From Burkholderiaceae bacterium (GTDB lineage: Bacteria > Pseudomonadota > Gammaproteobacteria > Burkholderiales > Burkholderiaceae), in NCBI GenBank assembly GCA_947374315.1, contig CANCBK010000011.1, positions 1-41,224 of the forward strand: 41,224 nt of DNA, given 5' to 3'. Both the position numbers and the translations under genes were made by a program. Below are positions 4,674 through 13,488 of this stretch, piece by piece. Within the stretch, counting starts at the first letter, position 1, and each line of letters starts with the position of its first letter. The notes beneath the pieces were generated by a model, which saw only the letters and a list, made by a program, of their open reading frames with translations, ran no database searches and had not been told where the DNA came from.

Positions 4674-6878
4674 CTAACTGGTAGTGGCTCCAACTTTGGC
4701 CCGAGCTGCATGCAGCTTTCTGTAGCTATCGATCATGCGGTGGTGCCTATCGAGCCCCTCAAGTTTTAAGCTCGTTGGAGTCAAACCATAGAAGCGCACG
4801 CTACCTTCCAGTGAGCCGATGACAGCATCCATCTTCTCATCACCAAACATGCGTCGGAAATTAACTATGTAGTCGTTGAGCTCCAATTCGTCATCCAACA
4901 AAATCTCCAGGGCCGCATTTAGGGCCTGATAAAACAATTTGCGCTCGACCGTGTTGTCGTTATATTGAAGGAAGGCGCCAACCAGCTCATGCGCCTCATC
5001 AAACCGCTGCAGGGCAAGATGAATCAACAGCTTCAACTCTAGAACGGTTAGCTGACCCCAGGGCGTATTCTCATCAAACTCAATGCCGATCAATGTAGCG
5101 ATATCGCCGTACTCATCTAACTCATTATTTTCTAGGCGCTCAAGCAGTGCATCCAGGTTTGGATCTTCTAGCTTGAGTAGATTCAAGATATCGGCACGGA
5201 ACAATAAAGCCTTATTGGTGTTGTCCCAAATTAAATCTTCTATTGGATAAACCTCGGAATACCCTGGCACCAAGATTCTGCATGCGGTCGCACCCAGCTC
5301 GTCATACACCGCTACGTAAGACTCTTTGCCCATAGCCTTAAGAATGCCAAACAAGGTTGCAGCTTCCTCCGCATTGGAGTTTTCGCCCTGACCAGAGAAG
5401 TCCCACTCAACAAAATCGTAATCGGGTTTTGCACTGAAAAATCGCCACGACACAATGCCGCTGGAATCGATAAAGTGTTCAACAAAATTATTTGGCTCTG
5501 TTACTGCCTCACTTGAAAAAGTGGGCGGCGGCAAATCATTCAGACCTTCTAAACTGCGCCCCTGTAGTAATTCAGTCAAACTCCGCTCCAGCGCCACCTC
5601 TAGACTTGGGTGTGCGCCGAAAGAGGCAAATACACCGCCTGTCCGGGGATTCATTAAGGTAACGCACATCACTGGATAGATCCCGCCTAGCGACGCATCC
5701 TTTATCAGCACTGGGAAGCCTTGCTCCTCTAGACCGCGAATGCCGGCCAAAATGCCCGGATATTTTGCTAGCACTTCTTGCGGCACATCCGGCAAAGCAA
5801 TTTCACCTTCCAAAATTTCGCGCTTGACTGCCCGCTCGAAAATCTCCGATAAGCATTGCACCTGTGCCTCGACCAGCGTATTGCCAGCACTCATGCCATT
5901 GCTGACGTACAGATTTTCAATCAGGTTGGATGGAAAATAGATGGTTTGGCCATCTGACTGACGTATGTATGGCAATGAACAGATGCCGCGCTCCACATTC
6001 CCGGAGTTGGTGTCGATTAAATGTGAGCCACGCAATTCACCATCAGGATTAAAAATTTTCAGGCAATATTCATCCAACATTTCTGTCGGAAGTGCATCAT
6101 TATTTCCCGGCATGAACCAGCGCTCATTCGGGTAATGCACAAATGCACTGTTAGCAATGTCTTCGCCCCAGAATATACCGGCATAGAAATGGTTGTTACT
6201 CAATCGCTCGATATACTCGCCCAAAGCCGATGCTAATGCGCTTTCCTTTGTCGATCCCTTCCCGTTGGTAAAGCACATCGGCGAGTGCGCATCGCGGATA
6301 TGCAAAGACCACACATTGGGAATGATGTTGCGCCACGAAGCGATTTCAATCTTAATACCTAGGCCCGCCAACACAGCAGACATATTGGCAATGGTTTGCT
6401 CCAATGGCAGATCCTTGCCCACAATGAAGGTATTAGAGTCAGAATCCGACTTCAATGCCAACAAAGTCTGCGCATCGGCATCCAGGTTCTTGACTTCTTC
6501 AATGACAAACTCTGGTCCAGCTTGCACCACTTTTTTAACAGTACAACGATCGATCGAACGCAAAATACCTTGGCGATCATTGGCAGAAATATCCTCTGGC
6601 AATTCAACCTGGATCTTGAAAATTTGCTGGTAACGGTTTTCAGGGTCGACAATATTATTTTGTGAAAGACGAATATTTTCGGTGGGAATATTGCGAGTGT
6701 CGCAATATAGCTTCACAAAATAAGCCGCACACAAAGCCGATGAAGCCAGGAAGTAGTCGAAAGGCCCTGGCGCCGAGCCATCCCCTTTATATCGGATGGG
6801 CTGGTCAGCAATCACCGTGAAGTCGTCGAACTTGGCCTCAAGACGAAGCTTATCGAGAAAGTTAACCTTGATTTCCAT
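4674..6878 (-). CDS. ycaO: OsmC domain/YcaO domain fusion protein
   Basis: A 734-residue two-domain protein. Residues 1 to about 140 are an OsmC/Ohr-like fold with APGPFDYFLASSALCAAYF and a second cysteine in DRCTVKK, the two positions used by thiol peroxidases of that family. The rest is a YcaO domain with GKGSTKESALASALGEYIER, VEAQVQCLSEIFERAVKREI and a Glu-rich helix (SLEVALERSLTELLQGR), the ATP/Mg-binding signature. YcaO enzymes activate backbone amides with ATP; the E. coli member affects RimO-dependent methylthiolation of ribosomal protein S12. E. coli YcaO lacks the OsmC part. The ATG at 6878 is preferred to the GTG 20 codons upstream because OsmC homology begins MEIKVNFLD. It stands alone, 135 nt after ntrX, with no precursor peptide gene nearby, so azole peptide synthesis is unlikely. 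Confidence 0.88.
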   Translation of the reverse strand: MEIKVNFLDKLRLEAKFDDFTVIADQPIRYKGDGSAPGPFDYFLASSALCAAYFVKLYCDTRNIPTENIRLSQNNIVDPENRYQQIFKIQVELPEDISANDRQGILRSIDRCTVKKVVQAGPEFVIEEVKNLDADAQTLLALKSDSDSNTFIVGKDLPLEQTIANMSAVLAGLGIKIEIASWRNIIPNVWSLHIRDAHSPMCFTNGKGSTKESALASALGEYIERLSNNHFYAGIFWGEDIANSAFVHYPNERWFMPGNNDALPTEMLDEYCLKIFNPDGELRGSHLIDTNSGNVERGICSLPYIRQSDGQTIYFPSNLIENLYVSNGMSAGNTLVEAQVQCLSEIFERAVKREILEGEIALPDVPQEVLAKYPGILAGIRGLEEQGFPVLIKDASLGGIYPVMCVTLMNPRTGGVFASFGAHPSLEVALERSLTELLQGRSLEGLNDLPPPTFSSEAVTEPNNFVEHFIDSSGIVSWRFFSAKPDYDFVEWDFSGQGENSNAEEAATLFGILKAMGKESYVAVYDELGATACRILVPGYSEVYPIEDLIWDNTNKALLFRADILNLLKLEDPNLDALLERLENNELDEYGDIATLIGIEFDENTPWGQLTVLELKLLIHLALQRFDEAHELVGAFLQYNDNTVERKLFYQALNAALEILLDDELELNDYIVNFRRMFGDEKMDAVIGSLEGSVRFYGLTPTSLKLEGLDRHHRMIDSYRKLHAARAKVGATTS

Positions 6879-7013
6879 GGGAATAATTCCGAATATGATG
6901 TGGGCGCTATTATCCGTCGCCACATCGATATCGTGCACGACATCGATGTTTCCAACAAACGCTAACGCTAAGAATCCATTGCTAGCTGCTTATGGGAAAT
7001 GATTTTTTAAACT

Positions 7014-7697
7014 TTATTGCTCGGCTTTATTACGCGAAGTATCAATTCCCAAGGCTTTTAGCTTGCGGTAAAGGTGAGTTCGCTCAAGCCCAGTATATTC
7101 AGAAATTTTGGTCATACTACCACCCATAATGATCATTTGATGTTCAAAATAGGCCTTCTCGAAAAGATCTCTAGCCTCTCTCAGCGGCAAATCAAAATAG
7201 GTTTTTGCAATACCGCTAATGTATCCGCTGCCCTGGGTTTGCGATGTTTGCTCATTGGCGGGCGCCTTAGGGCTTGGGCTAGATGTATGTGCTGGCTGAG
7301 AGGCCTTTTCTTCGGTGGGCTCAACATACTTCGGGGAACTTTCAAGTGCCTTACTTACGGTCTTGAGAAGCTTTTGTAGTGCAATCGGCTTCTCTAAAAA
7401 GTTCAAAGCACCAATTCTGGTGGCCTCAACAGCAGTGTCAATAGTGGCGTGGCCAGACATCATCACAACCGGCATGGTCAGCTGACCCGTCTTAGACCAC
7501 TCCTTCAAAAGAGTGATGCCATCAACATCCGGCATCCAAATATCGAGTAACACTAAATCTGGGCGCATTTGCTCTCGGATCGTACGCGCCTGCATAGCGC
7601 TCTCTGCCGCATAAACGGTGTGGCCTTCATCCGTCAGAATCTCATTGAGAAGCTCGCGAATGCCCATCTCATCATCGACCACCAAAATACTTGCCAT
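7014..7697 (-). CDS. ntrX: NtrX-like response regulator lacking the AAA+ domain
   Basis: A 227-residue response regulator. Residues 1-120 form a receiver with the acidic pair D8/D9, phospho-acceptor D52 in LLDIWMPDVDG, the Ser of MMSGHA and the Lys of LEKPI. A low-complexity Pro/Ser/Thr/Gln linker (about 123-160) replaces the sigma-54-interacting AAA+ module of classical NtrX. The C-terminus ends with a Fis-type helix-turn-helix, MTKISEYTGLERTHLYRKLK. Without AAA+ it cannot remodel sigma-54 holoenzyme and should act as an ordinary DNA-binding activator or repressor. It starts 2 nt after the stop of the NtrY kinase gene, its evident partner. The pair probably senses nitrogen or redox status; the signal is not visible here. 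Confidence 0.85.
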   Translation of the reverse strand: MASILVVDDEMGIRELLNEILTDEGHTVYAAESAMQARTIREQMRPDLVLLDIWMPDVDGITLLKEWSKTGQLTMPVVMMSGHATIDTAVEATRIGALNFLEKPIALQKLLKTVSKALESSPKYVEPTEEKASQPAHTSSPSPKAPANEQTSQTQGSGYISGIAKTYFDLPLREARDLFEKAYFEHQMIIMGGSMTKISEYTGLERTHLYRKLKALGIDTSRNKAEQ

Positions 7698-7699
7698 AC

Positions 7700-10009
7700 T
7701 TATGCTGCCTCTTTTGCCAGATTCATAAACAAAATGGATACCTGCGCACCGACCACCTCGTCTTCCCGCACGCGATTCCGAACTTCAATTTTGGCGCCGT
7801 GATCATCTACTATTTTCTTGACTACTGCCAATCCCAATCCGGTGCCCTTACTCTTTGTTGTTACATAGGGCTCAAATGCTCTTGCCAATATCTTAGCTGG
7901 AAAGCCTGAACCACTATCACTTATCGTCAGTCGCACCGCATTTTGCATAACGCCGTTCAATTCACCATACGGCACTAATTCAGTTTTTACTTCTACTGGT
8001 TCGGCCCGATGCTTGCCCTCAAGAGTAGCATCTTGCGCATTCTGCAAAAGATTATGAATAATTTGTCTTAGCTGGGTAGGGTCGCCCATAATGTTTGGAC
8101 AGCGTGGGTCAAGCTGCGTTTTTAGAGGGCTGCCCTCATATAAACCTAAAATCTCTTGCGTCAAAGTATTGATAGAGACTGACTTCAGTTGAGGGCTCGG
8201 TGTTTTGGCAAAATCCCTAAAATCATTCACCATCTCTTTCATGGCTTGAACTTGCCCAATGATGGTCTCGGTGCTGCGATTGATCATCTCTTCTTGCTCG
8301 GGACTTAACTTTCCTGCCAGCTTATGTTGCAACCTCTCGGCAGAGAGTTGTATAGGGGTGAGCGGGTTCTTAATCTCATGCGCCAAACGTCTAGCCACCT
8401 CACTCCATGCAATAGAGCGCTGCGCACTGACAACGTCGGTAATGTCATCAAACACCACCATCCGCAAGTCCCCGGTAAGTTCAGTGCCACGCACAAACAA
8501 AGTCACCCCTAGCTCATTCTCAAACTCGTTTGTACTGTGCAATTGGATCTGCTTTTGCCATACAGGCGCAGATTTTTTCTTGTCAGTTCCGGCGTGATCA
8601 CCATCCACCCCAACCGCAAGCTTCATGGTGGCAAAGCCCTCTTTAATCGCCTGCTCAAACTCCACCAGTGTGGGGTTATCGCTTAAGGGGTGTCCATCCA
8701 TTTGCGTTAAGTCCTGCCCAAAAATACGGTCAGCGCCAGCATTACTAGAGACCACATTGAAATTTTTATCAAAGATACAAACGCCAGCAGTCAAACTACC
8801 TAATACTGTCTCTAAAAATGACTTGGATTCCTGTAGCGATGTGCGGGTATCGGCAAGCTGGCGTGTCATCACATTAAATTGACGTGTCAGCATACCCAAC
8901 TCATCACCAGTATCTAGCTCTGGTCTGGGGGACAAATCCCCCTGGGCGACGGCCTGCGTCCCCTTCAACAGCATTAACAAAGGTCTTGCTAATTGGCGCC
9001 CCAGCATGAGGGCCAACGTCACCGCCACAAACAAAGCGAAGAACAGGGTTAATGTCAGCGTTCCTACAAACATCTTACGCAAACCAGTGCGTCCCAGCGA
9101 CTTCTCTTGGTATTCAGTGTAAGCAGACTCAACAGCAAAAATATTCTTGGCCAATGGCTTTGGAATAAAGTGAACCAATTGCAAAAAATATCTATCTTCC
9201 ACATCTTTGCCGGAGTCTAGTTTGCCTTGGCTGGGTTTTTTTCGCACAATTGGCACAATCGCCCGCACCCGATAGCCGCGCTCCCCATCCTCCATCTCAA
9301 CTTGATCCAAGAAGGTAAGACCCTTCTTTTTAAATGCCTCTGCAATCACATCGGCACTAGGGGCGGGTAAATATTTTTTAGCCCTTAACTCGCTAGTTAA
9401 GATCAAATTACGTTGCATATTGAAAAGGCTTACTTCTTGAATGCCAAACTGATTACGAATCTTCATAACCATGCTGCCGACCTGCTCAGAGCTAGTTCCC
9501 GAAGGAACCAGGGCGACCTGCTCGGCAATGAACCTTCCCTCAGCCAAAATCTCTTCTTGAACAACTTGCAAGGTGACGCGCCCCAACTCTAAGCCGGAGT
9601 TAAGCGCCGACTCAACCTTGACATCAAACCAAGTTTCAATGCTCCGAGAAACGAATTGAAGGGAGACTCCATACAAAATTAAGCCTGGCACAATTCCAAC
9701 TAGCGCAAAAATCATAGCTAGCTTTGCAATCAAGCGTGTGCCGAAATAGCCACGATGCCAACGCACCGCAATGACAATCACCAATGTCAGGATCACCAGT
9801 ATTAAGCAAGCGCCGATGATCATGTTGGCTGCGTAGAGCCATATAAAATATTTGTCAAAAAATTCTGTATTTGATGAAGCAATCGATAGCAATACCAGCA
9901 ATAGAAGTGCAAATGCGCCAATCACTGCAGTCGCTATTGGCAGGGCGCGTCTTCTCCAAACTTCTTTTTGAAAGACTTTGGAATTCAGATAGGCGGCGGA
10001 AATCTTCAT
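7700..10009 (-). CDS. ntrY: NtrY-type membrane sensor histidine kinase
   Basis: A 769-residue sensor kinase. Membrane helices lie near residues 22-44, 57-82, 95-119 and 313-336; between the third and fourth is a periplasmic sensor of about 190 residues. HAMP (about 337-389) and a PAS domain (about 392-530) follow, then HisKA with autophosphorylated H544 in RRLAHEIKNPLTPIQLSAER, the N box around 651-660 (IHNLLQNAQD), DSGSGF (698-703) and GTGLGL (722-727). It is the full NtrY layout. The start overlaps the stop of the upstream DUF4390 gene by 4 nt, so translation is probably coupled, and ntrX follows at once. It phosphorylates the NtrX-like regulator by inference from adjacency. Confidence 0.92.
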   Translation of the reverse strand: MKISAAYLNSKVFQKEVWRRRALPIATAVIGAFALLLLVLLSIASSNTEFFDKYFIWLYAANMIIGACLILVILTLVIVIAVRWHRGYFGTRLIAKLAMIFALVGIVPGLILYGVSLQFVSRSIETWFDVKVESALNSGLELGRVTLQVVQEEILAEGRFIAEQVALVPSGTSSEQVGSMVMKIRNQFGIQEVSLFNMQRNLILTSELRAKKYLPAPSADVIAEAFKKKGLTFLDQVEMEDGERGYRVRAIVPIVRKKPSQGKLDSGKDVEDRYFLQLVHFIPKPLAKNIFAVESAYTEYQEKSLGRTGLRKMFVGTLTLTLFFALFVAVTLALMLGRQLARPLLMLLKGTQAVAQGDLSPRPELDTGDELGMLTRQFNVMTRQLADTRTSLQESKSFLETVLGSLTAGVCIFDKNFNVVSSNAGADRIFGQDLTQMDGHPLSDNPTLVEFEQAIKEGFATMKLAVGVDGDHAGTDKKKSAPVWQKQIQLHSTNEFENELGVTLFVRGTELTGDLRMVVFDDITDVVSAQRSIAWSEVARRLAHEIKNPLTPIQLSAERLQHKLAGKLSPEQEEMINRSTETIIGQVQAMKEMVNDFRDFAKTPSPQLKSVSINTLTQEILGLYEGSPLKTQLDPRCPNIMGDPTQLRQIIHNLLQNAQDATLEGKHRAEPVEVKTELVPYGELNGVMQNAVRLTISDSGSGFPAKILARAFEPYVTTKSKGTGLGLAVVKKIVDDHGAKIEVRNRVREDEVVGAQVSILFMNLAKEAA

Positions 10010-10587
10010 CGCTTAACGATATTTTGTCCGTTAGGTAAAAATGGAAAACGGAGCCAGTCGCTAGAAACATTCCAATCGCGATTATTCAGCGCATTTACTT
10101 GAAATGGTTTTGGCAGCTTGCTTAAATCCAAAGTCATCCTTAAGGCTGCAGTGTATGACTTGCTTGGATCAATTTGATTGTTGTCAATCACTCTCCAACC
10201 ACCAATACTGCCAACCGCCTGCAACGCCTCAAAAATTGTTTTTGCAGAGAAGGTGAAGCCCTCTGAGGCGATGCGATATTGCTGGGTAAGTGGTTGATAA
10301 GAAAGGCGGGTTTGTCGTTGGGCTAATGCAGGCTTCTCATCAAACCAATACCAACGAGAGCGGGTTAAATCAAACTCCGTTTGAAAATACAAAACAACCC
10401 CTTTTTGGACCGCATCTTCCAAGCCTGGAGTTAACTCAATTTGAAATGTAGCATTTAGTAGCCAGTCGTTATCCGCCCGCTCAAGCTCGGCAGATTTAAT
10501 CTTGATTCCTTCCGCATTTGCCGGAGCCGAGAATAGACTGAGCGCCAACAAACCGCAGAGAATGAATTGTTTAATACCTTGGCTCAT
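10006..10587 (-). CDS. DUF4390 periplasmic protein
   Basis: A 193-residue protein starting with a signal peptide (MSQGIKQFILCGLLALSLFS, cleavage after PANA). The mature part is all-beta in character, with ELERADNDWLLNATFQIEL, YFQTEFDLTRSRWYWFDEKP and FPFLPNG near the end, which fits the DUF4390 family found in betaproteobacteria between rsmB and ntrY. It overlaps rsmB upstream and ntrY downstream by 4 nt each. Because it is exported and fused into the ntrY operon, a role in modulating the NtrY periplasmic sensor is possible, but this is inference only. Confidence 0.82.
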   Translation of the reverse strand: MSQGIKQFILCGLLALSLFSAPANAEGIKIKSAELERADNDWLLNATFQIELTPGLEDAVQKGVVLYFQTEFDLTRSRWYWFDEKPALAQRQTRLSYQPLTQQYRIASEGFTFSAKTIFEALQAVGSIGGWRVIDNNQIDPSKSYTAALRMTLDLSKLPKPFQVNALNNRDWNVSSDWLRFPFLPNGQNIVKR

Positions 10588-11897
10588 GTTCCTTTTTTCT
10601 TAAACAAAGCATAGTAAAAACCATCATTAGCTTCCGAGGGCAAGATTTGTCCCGGAGCGCTTAATCGTAACGCATCAGCATGCTCAGCAGCAAACCAAAC
10701 CGCTTGCTCCTCCCCCTCCTCAGGGAACACTGAGCAAGTAACATATAAAAGCGTTCCGCCTTGCTTCAACATCTTCCAGGCTTGGGTCAAGATGGCGCGT
10801 TGCCGTTGCTGTAAAGCCTTAATGTCTGCCTCACGCCGCAAAAATGGAATATCGGGATGTCTTGCAACAATGCCTGATGCTGAGCAGGGCGCATCTAATA
10901 AGATTTTGTCGAATGGCTTTCCATCCCACCAAGCAGCTTTTGAGGCGTCGCCGCGCACCACCCTCACGCTCTCAGACTGGAGGCGCAGGCGATCGAGATT
11001 ACCGCCAATTTTTCCAAGGCGCTCGCCATCTATTTCCAGGGCCACCATCTCGCATTCGGCCAACTCTAATAAGTGCGCCGTCTTTCCTCCAGGCGCAGCG
11101 CATGCGTCTAGCACTCGCTCCCCCGGCTTGGGGTCTAGCAGAACAGCAGCAATTTGTGCGCCTGCATCCTGCACCGAAACAGCGCCACTATAAAAACCAG
11201 GCAAATCGGATACTGGAGCGGGCTCACGCAATAGTAATGTTGACCCCAATGCTATCCCGGCAACCTCATTAATCGGTTCAGCGGAAATCCCAGCCTGTTG
11301 CAGCAAATCTTGATATTCCTGACGCGTATGTTGCCGTGTATTCACACGCAAGATCAGCGGCGCACGTTGAGCCTGTTGAATCAACATTGCCTGCCAAGCC
11401 TTCGGATAATTTCGCTTTAGACTTGCTCGCCACCAAGGCGGGGAAAACATAGGGATAGGATCTGGCGGGTAAGGTTTTTCACCCTCCGCTTGAACTGCCA
11501 AGCTCACCTTGCGCAAAACCGCATTCACCAAACCTTTGGCATACATCGTTGGTTCGTACTCGCTAGAAGCCTTCACAGCCTGATCAACAATCGTATGTGG
11601 CGCATAGCCTTTACCTTCTGCACCATTTTGCAGAAACAGGGCAATGGCCACGCTCAATAAATATTCCACCTCTGGCGGTGGCGCCTTCGGAATAAATTGT
11701 TGAATGAGCTCGTGAGACCTCACCCACTTTCGCAAAGCATCAAAAGTAAGGCTTTGGACAATCGGCCGCTCATGCACATCTAATTGGTCGAGCACCTCCG
11801 TGAGGGATCTGCCAAGCATCACCTCGCCGATAGCTTGTGCGGAAATCGTAATGGCCTCAGAAAGGGGAAGGCTACGCGGTGATTTTTGATCGGTCAA
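10584..11897 (-). CDS. rsmB: 16S rRNA (cytosine-967-C5) methyltransferase RsmB
   Basis: A 437-residue enzyme that uses S-adenosylmethionine to methylate C967 of 16S rRNA. The N-terminal third is a NusB-like RNA-binding domain. The Rossmann catalytic domain shows motif I LDACAAPGGKTAHLLEL, motif IV LLDAPCSASGIVARHPDI and motif VI YVTCSVFPEEGEEQ with the two catalytic cysteines (PCSAS and TCS). Length matches the family. It begins 1 nt after fmt ends and overlaps the DUF4390 start by 4 nt, so it is the third gene of the def operon. Confidence 0.95.
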   Translation of the reverse strand: MTDQKSPRSLPLSEAITISAQAIGEVMLGRSLTEVLDQLDVHERPIVQSLTFDALRKWVRSHELIQQFIPKAPPPEVEYLLSVAIALFLQNGAEGKGYAPHTIVDQAVKASSEYEPTMYAKGLVNAVLRKVSLAVQAEGEKPYPPDPIPMFSPPWWRASLKRNYPKAWQAMLIQQAQRAPLILRVNTRQHTRQEYQDLLQQAGISAEPINEVAGIALGSTLLLREPAPVSDLPGFYSGAVSVQDAGAQIAAVLLDPKPGERVLDACAAPGGKTAHLLELAECEMVALEIDGERLGKIGGNLDRLRLQSESVRVVRGDASKAAWWDGKPFDKILLDAPCSASGIVARHPDIPFLRREADIKALQQRQRAILTQAWKMLKQGGTLLYVTCSVFPEEGEEQAVWFAAEHADALRLSAPGQILPSEANDGFYYALFKKKGT

Positions 11898-11898
11898 A

Positions 11899-12894
11899 TT
11901 AAGCTTTCTTAAACTGCGTTATTTTTTCTTGCACATGATGGGGCTGCAGACAAGCACTGGCACTCATCTTTTTTCCGCCAGGCTTTTGCATTTCTAGGAT
12001 TTCAACTACACCCTCGCCGCACTGAATATAGATGCCGCCTTCCTCAAACCCCAAAACCTGTCCAGGATTTTTCGTTTGCGTCATCCGCGCATTGACAGGC
12101 AAGCACGAATTCCAAAACTTGAATTGCTCACCGTCTAGGCTACTGGTTGATCCCGGAAAAGGATTAAAAGCCCGAATACGTCGATCGATTTCTATTGCAC
12201 TCAAATGCCAATTAATCTCGGCCTCACTCTTCAGTATTTTTTCTGCATAAGTAGCGCCTTCAATAGGTTGAGGGGTGCGCTTAATGGCGGCACCTTGATC
12301 TAGCGTATTGAGTACCTCTACCATCAACTCAGCACCGAGTTCGGCCAAGCGATCATGCAATGAGGCGCTGGTTTCCTGTGGGGAAATTTTTAACTCACGC
12401 ACTAAGACGGTGTCGCCAGTATCTAAGCCTGCATCCATTTGCATAATGCTCACACCCGTGCTGGCATCGCCACTCTCAATCGCGCGCTGAATCGGCGCTG
12501 CGCCACGCCAACGCGGCAATAAGGAATCGTGAATATTAAAACACCCATGACGCCCATTTTTGGAGGCAACATCTAAGATATCTTGTGGAAGAATCAAGCC
12601 ATAAGCAACTACGACCATCGCATCAAACTCAACTTCAGAGAGCCGTTGATAAGCTTCGTACGCCTCAGCGTTTTTTTGTAAATCCAAGTGGCCTTGCCGT
12701 AAGGTGGCTGGCTGTAATATGGGAATATTTTTTTCTAGTGAAAATATTTTTACAGGGCTTGCATGTAAGTGCATTCCTCTGCCAGCGCGCCGATCGGGTT
12801 GCGTTAGCGCCAAAACAATTTGATGACCAGCCTCTTCAATCGCGCGCATTGCTTGCGCAGCAAACTCTGGAGTGCCTGCAAAAACAATTTTCAT
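11899..12894 (-). CDS. fmt: Methionyl-tRNA formyltransferase
   Basis: A 331-residue enzyme that formylates Met-tRNA(fMet) with 10-formyl-tetrahydrofolate. The N-terminal catalytic domain starts MKIVFAGTPEFAAQAMRAIE and carries the folate/catalytic signature NIHDSLLPRWRGAAPIQRAI, with His and the downstream Asp of MQMDAGLDTGD. The C-terminal OB-like tRNA-binding domain follows. The next gene upstream is def, 7 nt away, which removes the formyl group this enzyme adds; the pairing is standard in bacteria. Confidence 0.96.
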   Translation of the reverse strand: MKIVFAGTPEFAAQAMRAIEEAGHQIVLALTQPDRRAGRGMHLHASPVKIFSLEKNIPILQPATLRQGHLDLQKNAEAYEAYQRLSEVEFDAMVVVAYGLILPQDILDVASKNGRHGCFNIHDSLLPRWRGAAPIQRAIESGDASTGVSIMQMDAGLDTGDTVLVRELKISPQETSASLHDRLAELGAELMVEVLNTLDQGAAIKRTPQPIEGATYAEKILKSEAEINWHLSAIEIDRRIRAFNPFPGSTSSLDGEQFKFWNSCLPVNARMTQTKNPGQVLGFEEGGIYIQCGEGVVEILEMQKPGGKKMSASACLQPHHVQEKITQFKKA

Positions 12895-12901
12895 TGGGCG
12901 C

Positions 12902-13417
12902 TTAGCGCTCGCCTATTAATTCTTTGGCGCGTTTTTTCATTTTTAATGAAATGCGGTTGCGCTTCAACATGGAAAGATACTCAACGAATACCTTGCCCCG
13001 CAAATGATCCATCTCATGCTGCAAGCAGACGGCTAACAAACCTTCAGCCTCCACCTCAAATACTTTGCCATTGATATCAAGCGCGCGCACTCGAACCGCT
13101 GCAGGGCGATCCACTTCATCGTAATACTCGGGAACAGAGAGGCAACCCTCGCGCCAAGATTTTTTTTCTGGACTTGCCCAAACTAATTCTGGGTTAATAA
13201 AAACCATCAACTCGTCTTGATTCTCAGATACGTCAATGACCACTATCCGTTCATGAATATCCACTTGCGTTGCAGCCAATCCAACTCCAGGCGCTTCGTA
13301 CATTGTCTCGGCCATATCAGCGACAATTTTTTTGATGCGTGCATCTACCTGCGATACGGGTTTGGCAACCTTATGTAAGCGCGGATCCGGGTAACAAAGA
13401 ACATTTAATAAAGCCAT
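12902..13417 (-). CDS. def: Peptide deformylase
   Basis: A 171-residue metal-dependent hydrolase that removes the N-formyl group from nascent proteins. All three signatures are present: [29 protein letters not shown] (metal Cys) and QHEMDHLRG (two metal His and the catalytic Glu). The ATG at 13417 is chosen over a TTG five codons upstream because the family N-terminus [14 protein letters not shown] begins there. It is the first gene of the def-fmt-rsmB-DUF4390-ntrY-ntrX run. dprA diverges 71 nt away, so the two share a short promoter region. Confidence 0.96.
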   Translation of the reverse strand: MALLNVLCYPDPRLHKVAKPVSQVDARIKKIVADMAETMYEAPGVGLAATQVDIHERIVVIDVSENQDELMVFINPELVWASPEKKSWREGCLSVPEYYDEVDRPAAVRVRALDINGKVFEVEAEGLLAVCLQHEMDHLRGKVFVEYLSMLKRNRISLKMKKRAKELIGER

Positions 13418-13488
13418 GTGGGAATTATCCAACAGAGTAATCCGGCTGTCCCGATAGTTATTGCAAGCCCGATGCTGAAAATGGCTTT

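Noticed and set aside
6193..6633. Plus-strand frame of 146 codons inside the OsmC-YcaO gene
   Set aside because: It is antisense to a strongly conserved protein, has no start signals and no recognisable domain; a shadow frame.
10792..11272. Two overlapping plus-strand frames (133 and 142 codons) inside rsmB
   Set aside because: Both are antisense shadows of a conserved methyltransferase, with Arg/Pro/Ser-rich composition typical of such frames.
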